A DNA stretch of 64,000 nt, taken from contig NC_023754.2 in assembly GCF_000499845.2 (NCBI RefSeq), positions 23,222,611 to 23,286,610 of the forward strand. The letters are read 5' to 3'. The notes under the pieces were generated by a model. That model did no database searches, was not told the DNA's origin, and saw only the letters and a list, made by a program, of their open reading frames with translations. Position numbers and translations under genes: made by a program. The DNA is from Phaseolus vulgaris (lineage: Eukaryota; Streptophyta; Magnoliopsida; Fabales; Fabaceae). How positions within the stretch are numbered: position 1 is the stretch's first letter; the number at the start of each line of letters is the position of its first letter. This document shows positions 25,643-37,500 of the stretch, piece by piece.

Positions 25643-25912
25643 TTCCGGATAAATTAATCCATAACCAAAAAAATATCAACAGTTAACTTCCGGATATATA
25701 TATCCGTAAGGCAATATTATGAACTACGGATATTTGCATCCGTAAGGCAAATACTAGTTCCAGATATTTTCATCCGTAAGGCAAATATGAAATACGGATA
25801 TCAGCGTCCGTAGGCAAATCCTAGTTCCGGATATTATTATCCGTATAGAAAATTTTGACTTCCGGATATTAATATCCGTAGGCAGAAAATTTGAATTCCG
25901 GATTCCGATATC
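25643..25912. repeat. Right subterminal array of GGATA...TATCC motif (about 8 units)
   Basis: Eight units of the palindrome (CCGGATATATATATCCG, CGGATATTTGCATCCG, CCGGATATTAATATCCG and variants) with linkers commonly TAAGGCAAATA. It lies immediately upstream of the transposase start at 25613, so it mirrors the array upstream of the PMD gene at the other end. Confidence 0.85.
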
Positions 25913-26104
25913 TGGGACCAGCTGAGCTCGAGAAAATAACCAAAAACGAACGAAAATGGATTACTTACCTCATTAACTTGCCAAACGAAGCTTACACTCA
26001 ACTTAGCAACAATGAACGAAGCACAACCTTCTCTTTTGCAGCTCAAACCAAAGCTTCACACATTCATGAACTTCTTCTTCCTCACCATTCAATGTTTTCA
26101 TAAA

Positions 26105-26186
26105 TGAAGAAGACAAGGGCATTTTAGGATTTTAAAAAATGTGTCGGGTGCCAATCACAATTGATCGGGTGCAGGAAGCAATTGCC
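26105..26186 (-). repeat. MULE right terminal inverted repeat
   Basis: It ends GATCGGGTGCAGGAAGCAAT-TGCC. Over about 85 bases it is nearly identical (I estimate about 95%) to the right end of the 722-base element at 47877-47963, both preceded by TAAATGAAGAAGACAAGGGC. Confidence 0.8.
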
Positions 26187-26195
26187 AAAATTTTA
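26187..26195. repeat. Target-site duplication, right copy (9 bp)
   Basis: AAAATTTTA, identical to the left copy at 19846-19854. Confidence 0.88.
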
Positions 26196-26461
26196 TACAT
26201 AATTTAAGCCATTTTAAAAAAAAATTGGCCCAATCTTGCTCCGAATACGGGCCCACCTACCTTTGGGTAAGGAACTACTTATTGGGTCGGGTAAAGCCAT
26301 TGGCCCAATATTTTTAAAATCAAAGTCGCAATCTTAAAACTCATCGAAGTTTTTGAAATCACTGTCTTCGACTCCTTCTAACGAGCGCAAAAAATCGACC
26401 GTTGTTCTCTTTCACTTCCTCTACCAAATTCAAACTTTTTTTTTTTTTTCTGAATTTCACG

Positions 26462-29215
26462 ATGCAGAAATTCAGAAAACCAGAATCTACTGACCGCCGA
26501 AATTGGAGCAATATCTTCAAATCTCTGGTTCAGTTGGTGCACAACCAGCAGAACCAGCTTCAATCGTTCGCGAGCCGCCACAAGTTTCTCGAAGATCGTC
26601 TTCGGATGCAAAACGAAGGGTGGATCTCCGATGTTCGCTTTCACAAGGATCAAATTTCTCAGGTAAATAGTGTTTTTTTTGGGCTCCGTTAAATTTTTTT
26701 AAAAAAATACTTTTTTATGTGTTTTAATTGCCACTTTTGTTTAGTTGAACGGGATTTTGGCCGTTGAGGAGAAAAACCGGTCTCTGGAAGAAGCGAAAGC
26801 GGATTTGGCGATGGGTTTGAAGCACAGAGAGGCTGCTATATTAAAATGGATTTTAGGTCAGTGAATTTTCTTTGATTTCTTGTTAGAAGTTTTTATTTTG
26901 TGCTGTTCTTAGGGAAGAGGTGTTTGATTTTGGTTCTTGGAGTTAAGTTTTTATTTTGTTGTTTTATTCCTTAATGTTTTGCTTTCAAGGAGCAAAAAGT
27001 TGGTTTTGTTGTTTTTATGAAGAATTGAGAGTGGAGAGAACTATTTTGTTATGGGCAGTTTCTTGACATGGTCAGATTTTTTGTTATTTGAAGTACCTGA
27101 GTTGAGTTTTGGGGGACAAAAGGTCTCTTTTTTATATGATTACTATGGGAAAATAGTCTCTTTTTTTGGGGGGGTGGGCGGGGTAAAAAGGTCTCTCTTG
27201 AGGCATTGCATTTGAAAGATAATCCAAAACAAATACTGCGGAAACCTACACATGCATTTACTTTGACCTCAGACTGGAATTATTTGCATAGGGGCAGAGT
27301 TAAATTAATAAGTTTTTGAATGTGAACAAGTTTATGTGATCTGAGATTAGAAGAAATGGCTTACCAGGTGCATTTATAATGTCAATCTTGGGATGGTCCT
27401 GGATGTAACATGATTGTGATCATTTTCATTTCCCAAATGTAAATAACTTTACATGATACATGAATGTAAGGTTAAATACCAGATTGGCTTATTCATTATG
27501 AAAGTTCCTGCTCCTGGATGTTTCTTCACTCTTTGCATGCAAAAGAGAAGTTTTCTATACATTCTCTGGTTAAGAGATGCTTTAAATTATTAATATCTTC
27601 GATTTGTTCAACTCAAGGGAAGTTTGTCAATTGTTGAAATAATAGGAGTTTGAAATTTTTATTTGACATTGTTCTAACTGCATTCGTTTATCTTTTAATT
27701 ACAGAGCATACAGAGGATGAGTTGGGGGATTTGAAAGCATGGTTTGAAATTCTTTCTCGTAAATCCTCTGTTAGAGAAGTATGTAATCTGTCAGTCAGCC
27801 TTGTATATTTGTTGGGTTTTCTGATATTTCTTATGTATTACATTATGCTGAACAGTCACTTTATAACAGGACCAAGGAACAGCATCTAAGAATACTGACA
27901 AGAAGAAAAAAGGAACCACAGATAGAGGGAACAAGTCCATTTGGAATACTGCAGAAAAAGAGAACCATTCCTGCGAAATCGCGAATGAATTGAGTAGCTT
28001 AAAAGGTGAATATGATAAGCTTTCTTTAGAAAAATATTCGGAGGTGTCTGAACTCTTGGCGGAAAAGAAATTTGTGTGGAATCAATATAATATAATGGAG
28101 AATGATTATACTGCTAAATTAAAGACTAAACAAGCTGAAGTAGAAAAGGCAAATGAAAAGATAAAGGTACTTGTTTCCGGCATGGAGCAGCTACAGTCTG
28201 AAAATTATGAAAAAGATGTCAAAATTTGCGAATTAGAAAGTAAAATGGATGAGATGGAGACTGAGACAAAAAGATTAAACAATGAAATATGTGGACTCTC
28301 AGCGGAGTTGGAATCTTTAAGAAAATTCAGGAACAACCATACAACTGTTTTAAATCATTGCTCCGATGGAAATAAAGCATCTGGTTCGGGAATTGGTAAG
28401 AGCAACAAGAGTAGAAGTATGATTGTGAAGAAGGAAATATTTACACCCGATCAACCAGCTGCAATATCTTCTGGAAGGGTATGACACGTTCTTTTTCTAA
28501 TTGCTTCTCTTCCAATATACTCTTGTTAATTTTGTCGGCATTTATCATTTTTGCACTTTGCTGGTTATTCTGGATTGGCTTATTCTGGATTGGCTTTCTC
28601 TTATAGAACTCAGTACTGTGTTCATGAACATGGTTGTATTGAAGTGCAGCCTGCTTCCAAAGTACAAATGCTTGAACTATGTATTCATTTCAATAGAAAT
28701 GTGTATTATTCCACTGCATGAGTTCCCCCTCCCAAGCTTTGTATTTTATTGTCTACAAACATACTGTCTTCTGCTTTATTTGCATTCCATTTCCAACATC
28801 TGCAAATTCATGTTCTCCATAACAACTTGCCTACGTGATATCATACAGGCAGTTTAGCACATTTATTGCTCATTGAGCTGTATATTGGCTGTGTTTAGAT
28901 TTACAAAGCATCATTATGTCTTGTTGTAGTGGTGTCGGTGGTATTCTCCAGTATTACTTTTTGGTGTACTTCCTGTGTCATGTTGAACAATAGTTTTAGA
29001 TTTATACAAGGTTTTAAAAATGGAAATTTTTGAGAAAAAAAATGCATTCCTTATTGTTTTTTACATGTTTTCACTTCCTGAATGTTATTGTCCAGGGGAA
29101 AAAAAGCACAAAGAGGAAAGAGCCTCCAGTTATTCCCACCTTAGAGATTCCGAAGCTATTCACTTCCAGCTTCAAGGTTCCAAAACTGAAGGTCCTCAGT
29201 GAGCGTCAGAGATGA
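26462..29215 (+). CDS. Uncharacterised plant coiled-coil protein
   Basis: Not recognised. Five exons: 26462-26662, 26745-26856, 27705-27778, 27870-28478 and 29096-29215, giving 371 residues. The N-terminus MQKFRKPESTDRRNWSNIFK is followed by a helical, Gln/His-rich segment (VHNQQNQLQSFASRHKFLED). A highly charged central region (exon 4, about residues 130-330) is rich in heptad-like Leu/Glu/Lys, for example LSLEKYSEVSELLAEKKFVW and ICELESKMDEMETETKRLNN, and should form a long coiled coil. The C-terminus is basic and Pro-rich (KKSTKRKEPPVIPTLEIPKL ending LKVLSERQR), with a possible nuclear localisation signal. I chose the ATG at 26462 because the upstream in-frame ATG (26402) would add a poly-Phe stretch. 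The MULE right end is only about 275 bases upstream of the ATG. A structural or chromosome-associated role is possible but is a guess. Confidence 0.8.
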
Positions 29216-31565
29216 CAGATGACTCCTCTCGGAGATGTGTTAGTCTTTGTATATGGCCTTTTGTATTATTATACGCTCTTGATGTAAACTGTGTATCATG
29301 TATGAGCTTTTAATTAAACATTCTGTGTAACTTTGGAATATAGATATTCCAGGTAAATTATATGTAAAACAGCCTTTAGCTTCGTTAATCTTTGTTCTCA
29401 TTCTAATGAAGTTGATTTTAATAATGTTAATTTAAGTAAGTGATTTAATTATTTATTACTAAATAAAAAATGTTTATTAAGAGATTATTCAATATACATG
29501 AATGTTCGTTTTGTCCTTTTTGATATAGGATTTTTTTGAGTTTCACTGTCAAGCGCCTAGTGCATGTCTCATAAGAAACAGCAGTTATAAGTTTTTACTG
29601 TAGGAAAATAACTTAACGGAACTTTTATGAAATAAAAATGTTAATAAAAAAATACTAAAATATAAATAGAAAATTTATAAGGATCAAAATAATATAAAAA
29701 TTATAAGAAACCAAAAACAAATGTAAGAAAATTTTAGAGACAAAAATAAAAGAATGTGCATATCCATCTGGCATAGCAACATGTCACTTAATAAAGATAC
29801 TATCATGTGATATTAATAAACAAAACGTTAAAAATCAATAAAAAAATGCCTAAACTACATACAAATTTGGCAAATTTAAGAAGAATAAAAAATTATTTAA
29901 GTTTTAATATTGTCTAGCTACATATAGATATTTTACATTGTTTTAATTTTGTTCTGATAAAATATTAGGAACATGTTTTTTTAATATACTTAATTATTAA
30001 CGGGAATTCAGTATAAACGTTTATGAATTTTGACCTATGTAGCTTTATATATGTCTATAATATCTATGTGTATGTTTTAGATTTTTTTTAGTATAAAATT
30101 TTTTATGATTATTTTTATAATTACAATAAAAATTAATACTATAAGTTTGAGTTTTTAGAAAATTAATATTTTTTAAATTGTATTAAAAATGTGCTAAAAT
30201 TATTGAAAATTAAACAAATTTTTTTAATTAGACACTTCATCGATATGTGTCCTACAAGTGTCGGACACATTATTTAAGATGAGTATCCGAGCCTCATAAA
30301 TTTTTACTTTGCAATAAAATCTTAACTAACAATAAATAGTTAAAAAAGATGTAAAGTAGAATATGCTATTAGCATTTTTTTTCTAAATTAGTTGTATAAT
30401 AAAATTATTTATATTGAGTTCATAAACATTATTAGCCAATAAATACGAGGAATGCTTTTTTTTAAGGTGTGTGTTAACATTTGGAATTTTACACATTTTC
30501 TTTTGTCTTCAAGGGACTAGTATTTAAGAACATCATCAATACAAAATAATGTATGGTGAGTCATTATAATCTACCATTAGATTTATCTTTTTCCAATTTT
30601 CTTATAATACGATAAAATATGTGTTTGGATTTTGGTTGAAATATCCCAAACATTTTTTTTCCGATAAAATAGCGTATTAATATATTTGATACTTTTTAAA
30701 AAAAAATATTTCTTTTTTATCCACAACTCTAAATTACTTAAAAATCATAATAAATTATGTTTTTTTTATTTACAGTTGAACTCAACTCAACTAATGTTTA
30801 ACACCACAGAATAAGAGATTAGTGAGTTTTAATTATAATATAAATATGGACTTGAAAAATACTTATCAATCATGAACTATAACTATTTATTTGTTGCAAT
30901 ACACAAATTAAAATATTAGTAGACTTATATTTTGAAATTTTCTTTCACAGTCGTTCTAATGTGTTGATTAGTTTAATATAAGTTAACTATTATTCTTCTG
31001 AAAATAAAAAAAGTTCCCATATATACAAGAGCACACTTACTGAAGTAATCATGTAAAAAAGATTTAAATGTCATAATGTTTAGAGAGTGTTGAATATTAA
31101 AAAAATATATCGATAAATTTTTTATAAAAAAAGATTTTTTTATTTACTTTTCAATTCAATTCATCTAAAATTATTTCAAAATATAGCTACACAAAACAAC
31201 AACGATAGCTAGTTAATATTTAAATATGTTTACTCATTCTACCTCACTCTGATAAAAAAAAAACATTATTATAAACCAAAACTTATCCATATGAAATAAC
31301 CAATAATTAATTATAAAATAGTATAAAAGATTTAGTGCAAATGAAGTAAATTTTGACAGTATAAAATTATCTGGTTTAAACTGAATACTCATTCATTAGT
31401 ACCCTAAGCAAGAAATGATTTGACGCGCATTCTCTTCTTCAGACTTCAAAACCTTAAAACCAAAACCCTCTCTGCCACTTCCACGCTCTCTTTCACACAG
31501 ACATGGAACCCTGTTAAAGAAAACACACTGAACAAACACTCTCTGCAACAAAGATAACAAGAAGC
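29216..31565. other. Intergenic AT-rich DNA
   Basis: 3' UTR of the coiled-coil gene to about 29.35 kb, then about 2 kb of A/T-rich DNA. No gene, RNA gene or bounded transposon recognised. The last 170 bases (31.4-31.56 kb) become C-rich on the plus strand and are probably the 5' UTR of Twinkle. Confidence 0.5.
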
Positions 31566-34500
31566 ATGCGCCTTCGGTATCCCCACACTCTACGTCCCTT
31601 CTTTTTCTCTTCAAAACTCACTACCATGACGCCTCAAACCCTCTTCCACGCTCATCCATTCCCGACCCTCAAAACCACTCATTTCTATCAACGACACCGT
31701 TTTCTCCCTCATAGACCCTTTTTCACCGTGTTCTGTTCCAAACCCACTTCAAGAAACTCTCCATCGCCTCTCAGAACCAACGGCTACCACGGTGCCTCCC
31801 ATGCCAGTATCCCTAGACCGGGTGAGGTGCCCTTTTTACGCGGGGGACAGACCAGACTTAAATGTGTTTCAAGTTGCTAACTTTTGTGTTTTTGGTTTGG
31901 TTTTCTGAAGTTCAATTGGAGAGCCCCGGGGCGAAGAGTGTGGAGTTGCAGTTCAATATTTTAAAGAAGAGGTTGGAAGCTGTTGGGATGGAAACTGGAA
32001 TATGTGTGCCGGGGCAGTACAATCACCTGCTCTGTCCAGAGGTGTCTCCTACTTTTCTTCAAAGTTGAATGCGTTTTGAACAGTAGAAGGTTTTTTAAAT
32101 ATGACTTGTCAACTGTGGTGTTTTGATGCTTTTGGAAAGTTTTGCAGTTTTGTTAGACATTTGTCATTGTCCCCAAATTGCTGTTTCACTTGATGCATGA
32201 AAATTTGGGTCTTTGTTATTAGTCATGTTTGTTTAAGGTGTGAAGTTGTGTAGATTTTTTGTTTGTTTGTTTGGCATAAAGTGATTATTTGAAGGGGCAA
32301 CGTTAGTTTCAGTTGAGGGAGGAGATAACAGTGTGACGAATGAGAATCCTCAAAAATAGTGAATTGAGGAGTGTTTGCTATGTACTTCAAGCCAATGCAT
32401 TTATTTAACTTGTTTGTATTTCTTATTTTCCATTTTCTCTGGGAAAGTGGAACTCTGTAGTCAGAATAGTTCATTCTCTTTACATGGATCCCATTTTATA
32501 CGTATCAATAGGATTTGAACATTTTTTTTGCATCAAGTGTTATATGTGTGTCTTATTTAGTATTTTTTTTTGTTAGTGCCAAGGTGGCGAACGTGCAGAA
32601 AGGAGCCTATCTCTTTACATTGCACCAGATGGGTATGGTATTTATCATTTTTTTTTTCCGTAAACTTTTCTGATCTCTTATCTTAGTAGATTGTATATAT
32701 ACTTTGTTTTAGTTTTGAATATTTTTGAGTTTTAGGGGATCTGCTGCATGGGTGTGTTTTCGTGGAAAGTGTGGATGGAAAGGCAACACACAGGTTAGAT
32801 ATTTTTCATTTTCAAGCAGGTCAGGTCTTGATTAACACAGGCAGATGTGGTATTTGGTTAATTTTCTACCTTCTGTTGTAGGCCTTTGCTGGAGGCAGAT
32901 CTGCAGCAAGTAAAGTAATCCCGGTTAATAAGAAAAGAGAGATTACGGAGGAGGAATTACAACTAGAGCCACTTTGCGATGAGGTCATTAAATTCAACCT
33001 TAACCTAATTTTGATCTGCACTTTATGAATTTTGGATGTGCCATAATAGAGGGGCAGATATTGCTCATGACAAAATTGTGTCCTCTATTGCTTGGTGAAT
33101 GTCGGGTAAGTGTTTGTTTACCATCTAAAATGAATTTTACAGTGACACATTCCAATGTTAGATTTTGCTGTTAATATAGTTTGACACTCCTCCCTCCCAA
33201 TAACATAAACTGGTTCAAAATCAAACTATCAAAATCATTTCTACCAATCTTTATTATACATGGGAACTTACAATGTCTTCTTTCTTTTGCATATAAATAG
33301 ATCCTGTAACTGTATTGATTTCTGGCAAGCAATTAAAATTGATTGCTAATGTTTAACTAGCTTTGTTTGTACTTTACTACTCTGCCCTCAATAAATTTAT
33401 TCTTTATGTCCTGGGAGCCGAGCCATTGTTTCCTCTGATTTTTCTCATTTCTGCATTTAGTGATTTATTTATTCTGGATATGCTTGGAGCTAAATGCATA
33501 TTGATTGAAAGTAACAAATACAGAGTGGTGTGCTGTTGCTCACAATAAACAGAAATACAAATAAGCCTTTAGAGATTAGAATCAAAATCTATGTTTAATT
33601 ATTTATTTGCTTTATGCTTGTTAGATAGTTTTCAATTGTATTGCTGATGATTTTTTTGTTCATTTCCCTTCAATGTGGTGAATGTGACTTTGTTTGCCCT
33701 GTTTCAGCTGCTTGCATATTTTTCAGAGCGTTTGATTTCGAAAGAGACTCTAGAGAGAAATGCTGTGAAGCAGAGAAAATATGAAGATCAGGTGCAATTG
33801 ACCACTAAATTGTGAATATGTACCTTTCATGCATTGATAGTTCCTCTTTATTAACATTCCTTATGTTTGATTTCTTTGGTTGAGAGAAGGATCCAGTGAA
33901 CATCTGAGGTTGGTTACAATTTTATTAACCAGAAAAATGCCCCTTGGTGTATATGTGCACCTACTATTAGCTGATTATAAAGGCAGTCTTAAAAATGACT
34001 GAATTTTCTATTTAATATATTACGTTGAAAACACATGTTTTACAAATTGCTTTATGAGGCAAGGATTGCAATTGATTTTACTTAGCAAAGTGATGCCTTC
34101 AGAGTTCAACTATTTCCAAGGCTAGTGTATAATAAACATTTACTTTTTTTTATCGTAGGTAGTGTTCTATTTACACACTTATGCTTAAAAAGTGATTTTT
34201 CTGTTTCTAATTTTTTCTGTAACATGTGTATGGTAGATTGTGATTGCTTTCACGTATCGTCGAAATGGATCACTTATTAGTTGCAAGTATCGAGATGTCA
34301 GCAAGATGTTTTGGCAGGTATGCTGTACATATTTAGATTGAGTGATAAAATTGATAAGCTGAGAATTAATTAGTATTAAGAGTTAAAACAACAGTGATGG
34401 AAAACATCGGTCATATTTTGGTGAGCATAATTAAATAACTTCTCTCCCACCAACAATGTGAACATGTAAGTATTCTTGTTTAGATTATGAGTGTTGGTGC

Positions 34501-37500
34501 TTTTTACTTGTGGGCATGTGCTCTAAGCTCCTACTCTTACAGCCTTACAATCTTTTTTTTTAAAGTAGAGTATGCAAAAGCATCACAATGTAACATATGA
34601 TCCCAACTAGGTCCCTTTGTTACATCTATCATTTGCAGCATACCCAAATAGCATCTCAATTTATGTATATAGAATGTTTTTGGTAAACTAGCTTATAACC
34701 TAGCTGAAGCTTATAAGCTAGGAGCTGAAAAACTGGAAGCTTATAATTGGATTAAGCTGGAAGATATTTTTTCATGTTATCTTAAACCCAACATATGTTT
34801 TTTTGTCAGTCGTAAAGTTTTGTTTCTATGGTCATATTTATTTACCTGATTTTATGACATTGCTTCTTTCCATTTTCCTCTAAATATCCTTTTATTTCAG
34901 GAAGCAAATACTGAAAAGATCTTTTATGGATTGGATGACATAGTAGGACAGAGTGATATAATCATTGTATGTATTCTGCTCTCTGTAGAAATTATGGAAA
35001 GTTAAAGTTTGCTTTCTGCTTAGCATATTGATTTAACAATGTAGGTTGAAGGTGAAATGGACAAGCTGGCATTGGAAGAAGCTGGCTTCTTCAATTGTGT
35101 CAGTGTTCCTGATGGAGCACCTCCATCAGTGTCCTCAAAGGACTTGCCTCCTCCCGAACAGGTCTTTTTTAATTGTCAAGATACTATATTATGTATGTGC
35201 ATGTTTGTAATTTTTCAATTTCTTCTTAGTTGGCATTCTTTACCAGGGGCGCATGTGTAATGTTAGAATCTAATGCTGTGTCATATTTCTATTTCTGTAA
35301 AGCTAGGACAAAAAGTATCAGTATCTGTGGAACTGTAAAGATGAACTAAAGAAGGTTTGTGACATGTCGTTATTTCTTTTGAATGTGTTGAGATATATCA
35401 TTTTCATAAACTTTATATGTTTTCTCAATGTTTATATTGATAGGCAAACCGGGTTATACTTGCCACTGATGGGGATCCACCTGGTCAAGCTTTGGCTGAG
35501 GAGCTTGCACGCCGAATTGGGAAAGAAAAGTTAGAATCTTTTGGTCTTGGTTTATTACATATATAAATTATATAATCATTGATCTATTTGAGAAAATATC
35601 AAGAAGTTATGATTTCTATTAAAGGATGATAACAATATTTTGTCAGTAGTTTCATTTTAGTTTATGTTCCATGTATTCATTGTATCTGGGTGTTTAATTT
35701 TGAAGTAAGAAGTGCTAGACTCTATAGTAAGCTATTTGAGTTACTTTTGTGTATTTTGTTCAAAATAATTGCTTTTTAAGATTAATGGTGTCTCTGTAAA
35801 TCTTTTTTGTGATGTTGATATTGCTCCTGTTTCAAAATCTTTATGATTAGACAAGACCAAATGGCTGTATTCACTGTTCTATGTATTTAGTTTATTCATA
35901 TTATTTTCCATTTTGAAAAAAATAATGGGAGAATTGTTTTCCTCTTTTCATGCTTGTTTCACATTTTTTTTAACCTTTCTCTCCTCACTGGTTGGCAGAT
36001 GCTGGCGAGTCAGGTGGCCTAAAAAAGGGAGATCAGACAATTGCAAAGATGCAAATGAGGTCAGATGTCAATTTGCATGTTCAAGTTCCCCTTCACCTGC
36101 ACCCTTCCTCTCTTTCTCCCCTAAAAGATAAAACCCCTAAATATTGAAAACAAATAATGCTTTTGTAACTTTTCCCCACTGTTTGGATTCATCGAACCAT
36201 TTAGGTTATGTTTATACATTTTTCTACTGTATGCTATTCATGTTGGTCTAGCGTGCATGATTTCATTTCCATGCATGTTTGGATTAGCTTATTTTAGAGA
36301 AATGATTTTTTTCCGGGAAAGCTTTCTGAAACGTAAGGGATTATTTCCTATTATGTGTTTCTGAACACATAATTTTCCCAAATGTCTGCTCTGTGTATGT
36401 CACTTGTAATGCAGAGTCATTTAAAGTTGTTTGTATGTAATTCTGCTCTTTGATAACTGTAGCAACCTTATTCACAGGTTCTCATGTATTTGGGCCCTGA
36501 TGCACTGAAGGAAGTGATTGATAATGCAGAATTATATCCAATACGTGGATTGTTTAACTTCAGAGATTACTTTGATGAGATTGATGCATACTACCATCGA
36601 ACCTTAGGATATGAAACTGGTATCTCAACTGGGTGGAGTAATCTCAATGACTTGTACAATGTAAGGGTGGTTATTCCTATATTTTCTAAATGTGATAAAC
36701 ATTTTTTTATACATTTGTTTTTTCTTTGTTTACTTTACATATTTAATTACAGATAATAATATATCAAACAACATAAGGAGCCAATATGTATGCAGGCTGT
36801 TCTAATATGATTAGATTAATTTCCATGGAATAAAGAGAAAAAAGTTTAAAATTTAAATTATATAACAAGATATTAATAATGTTTCCATGCCAGATATTGG
36901 GGTCTTTTTGGATGTTGGAATTGGAATTGAAACACTGGATTTAATTTCAATTACAATTATTTTAGAAATATAATTTATTTAGAGTATTATTTTGTTTCAT
37001 ACAATTCTGATGGATTGAGTTTTATCTGTTATTTGTTTTCTGACCGATAAGTGGATTTGTCGAATTGTTCAATGTATTGAATGTATCACTAAGCATCAGA
37101 GGAAAGGTGTAATATGTTATGAGTTGTGGTCACATTATTTTAGATAAAGAACAATGATTTGGAGTTTGTATTTAGTGGGATATTGGATTATGAATCAAGC
37201 ATTTAATTGTAAAATACATATCTTTAGTTCCTTGCTCGTTTTTGGCACATTTTCATCTAATTTTTTTTTAACCAAAATACGATATTTGGCGAAGAACATT
37301 TTTTTGTGTGGAATTGGACATCCTGATATTGTTATATTAAATTACTTTTATCAGGTTGTACCAGGAGAATTGACCATAGTAACCGGAGTTCCTAACTCTG
37401 GGAAGAGTGAGTGGATTGATGCACTTCTTTGCAACCTTAATGAATTTGCTGGCTGGAAATTTGCACTTTGTTCTATGGAGAACAAGGTTAGATTGTTTAT

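Larger units (their letters stand above)
19855..26186. mobile_element. Autonomous-type Mutator-like element (MULE) with PMD gene and MURA-OTU transposase
   Basis: A 6332-base element. The left end is GGCACATTCTCCCTGCACCC. The right end, reverse-complemented, is GGCAATTGCTTCCTGCACCC, and the imperfect terminal inverted repeat continues for roughly 75 bases (a second shared block is TGGCACCC). A perfect 9-bp duplication, AAAATTTTA, flanks it. Inside are a plus-strand plant-mobile-domain gene (20543-22319) and a minus-strand transposase (22740-25613), placed tail to tail. Arrays of a GGATA...TATCC palindrome lie just inside both ends and between the two genes. The left subterminal part also has four CACCGTGA repeats (20012-20069) and a CTT run. 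Both genes carry disabling changes, so the copy is probably immobile now, but the perfect target duplication and few lesions suggest a fairly young insertion. Confidence 0.9.

Noticed and set aside
31396..31614. Minus-strand frame upstream of Twinkle
   Set aside because: It overlaps the C-rich leader and transit-peptide codons of Twinkle and shows no conserved features.
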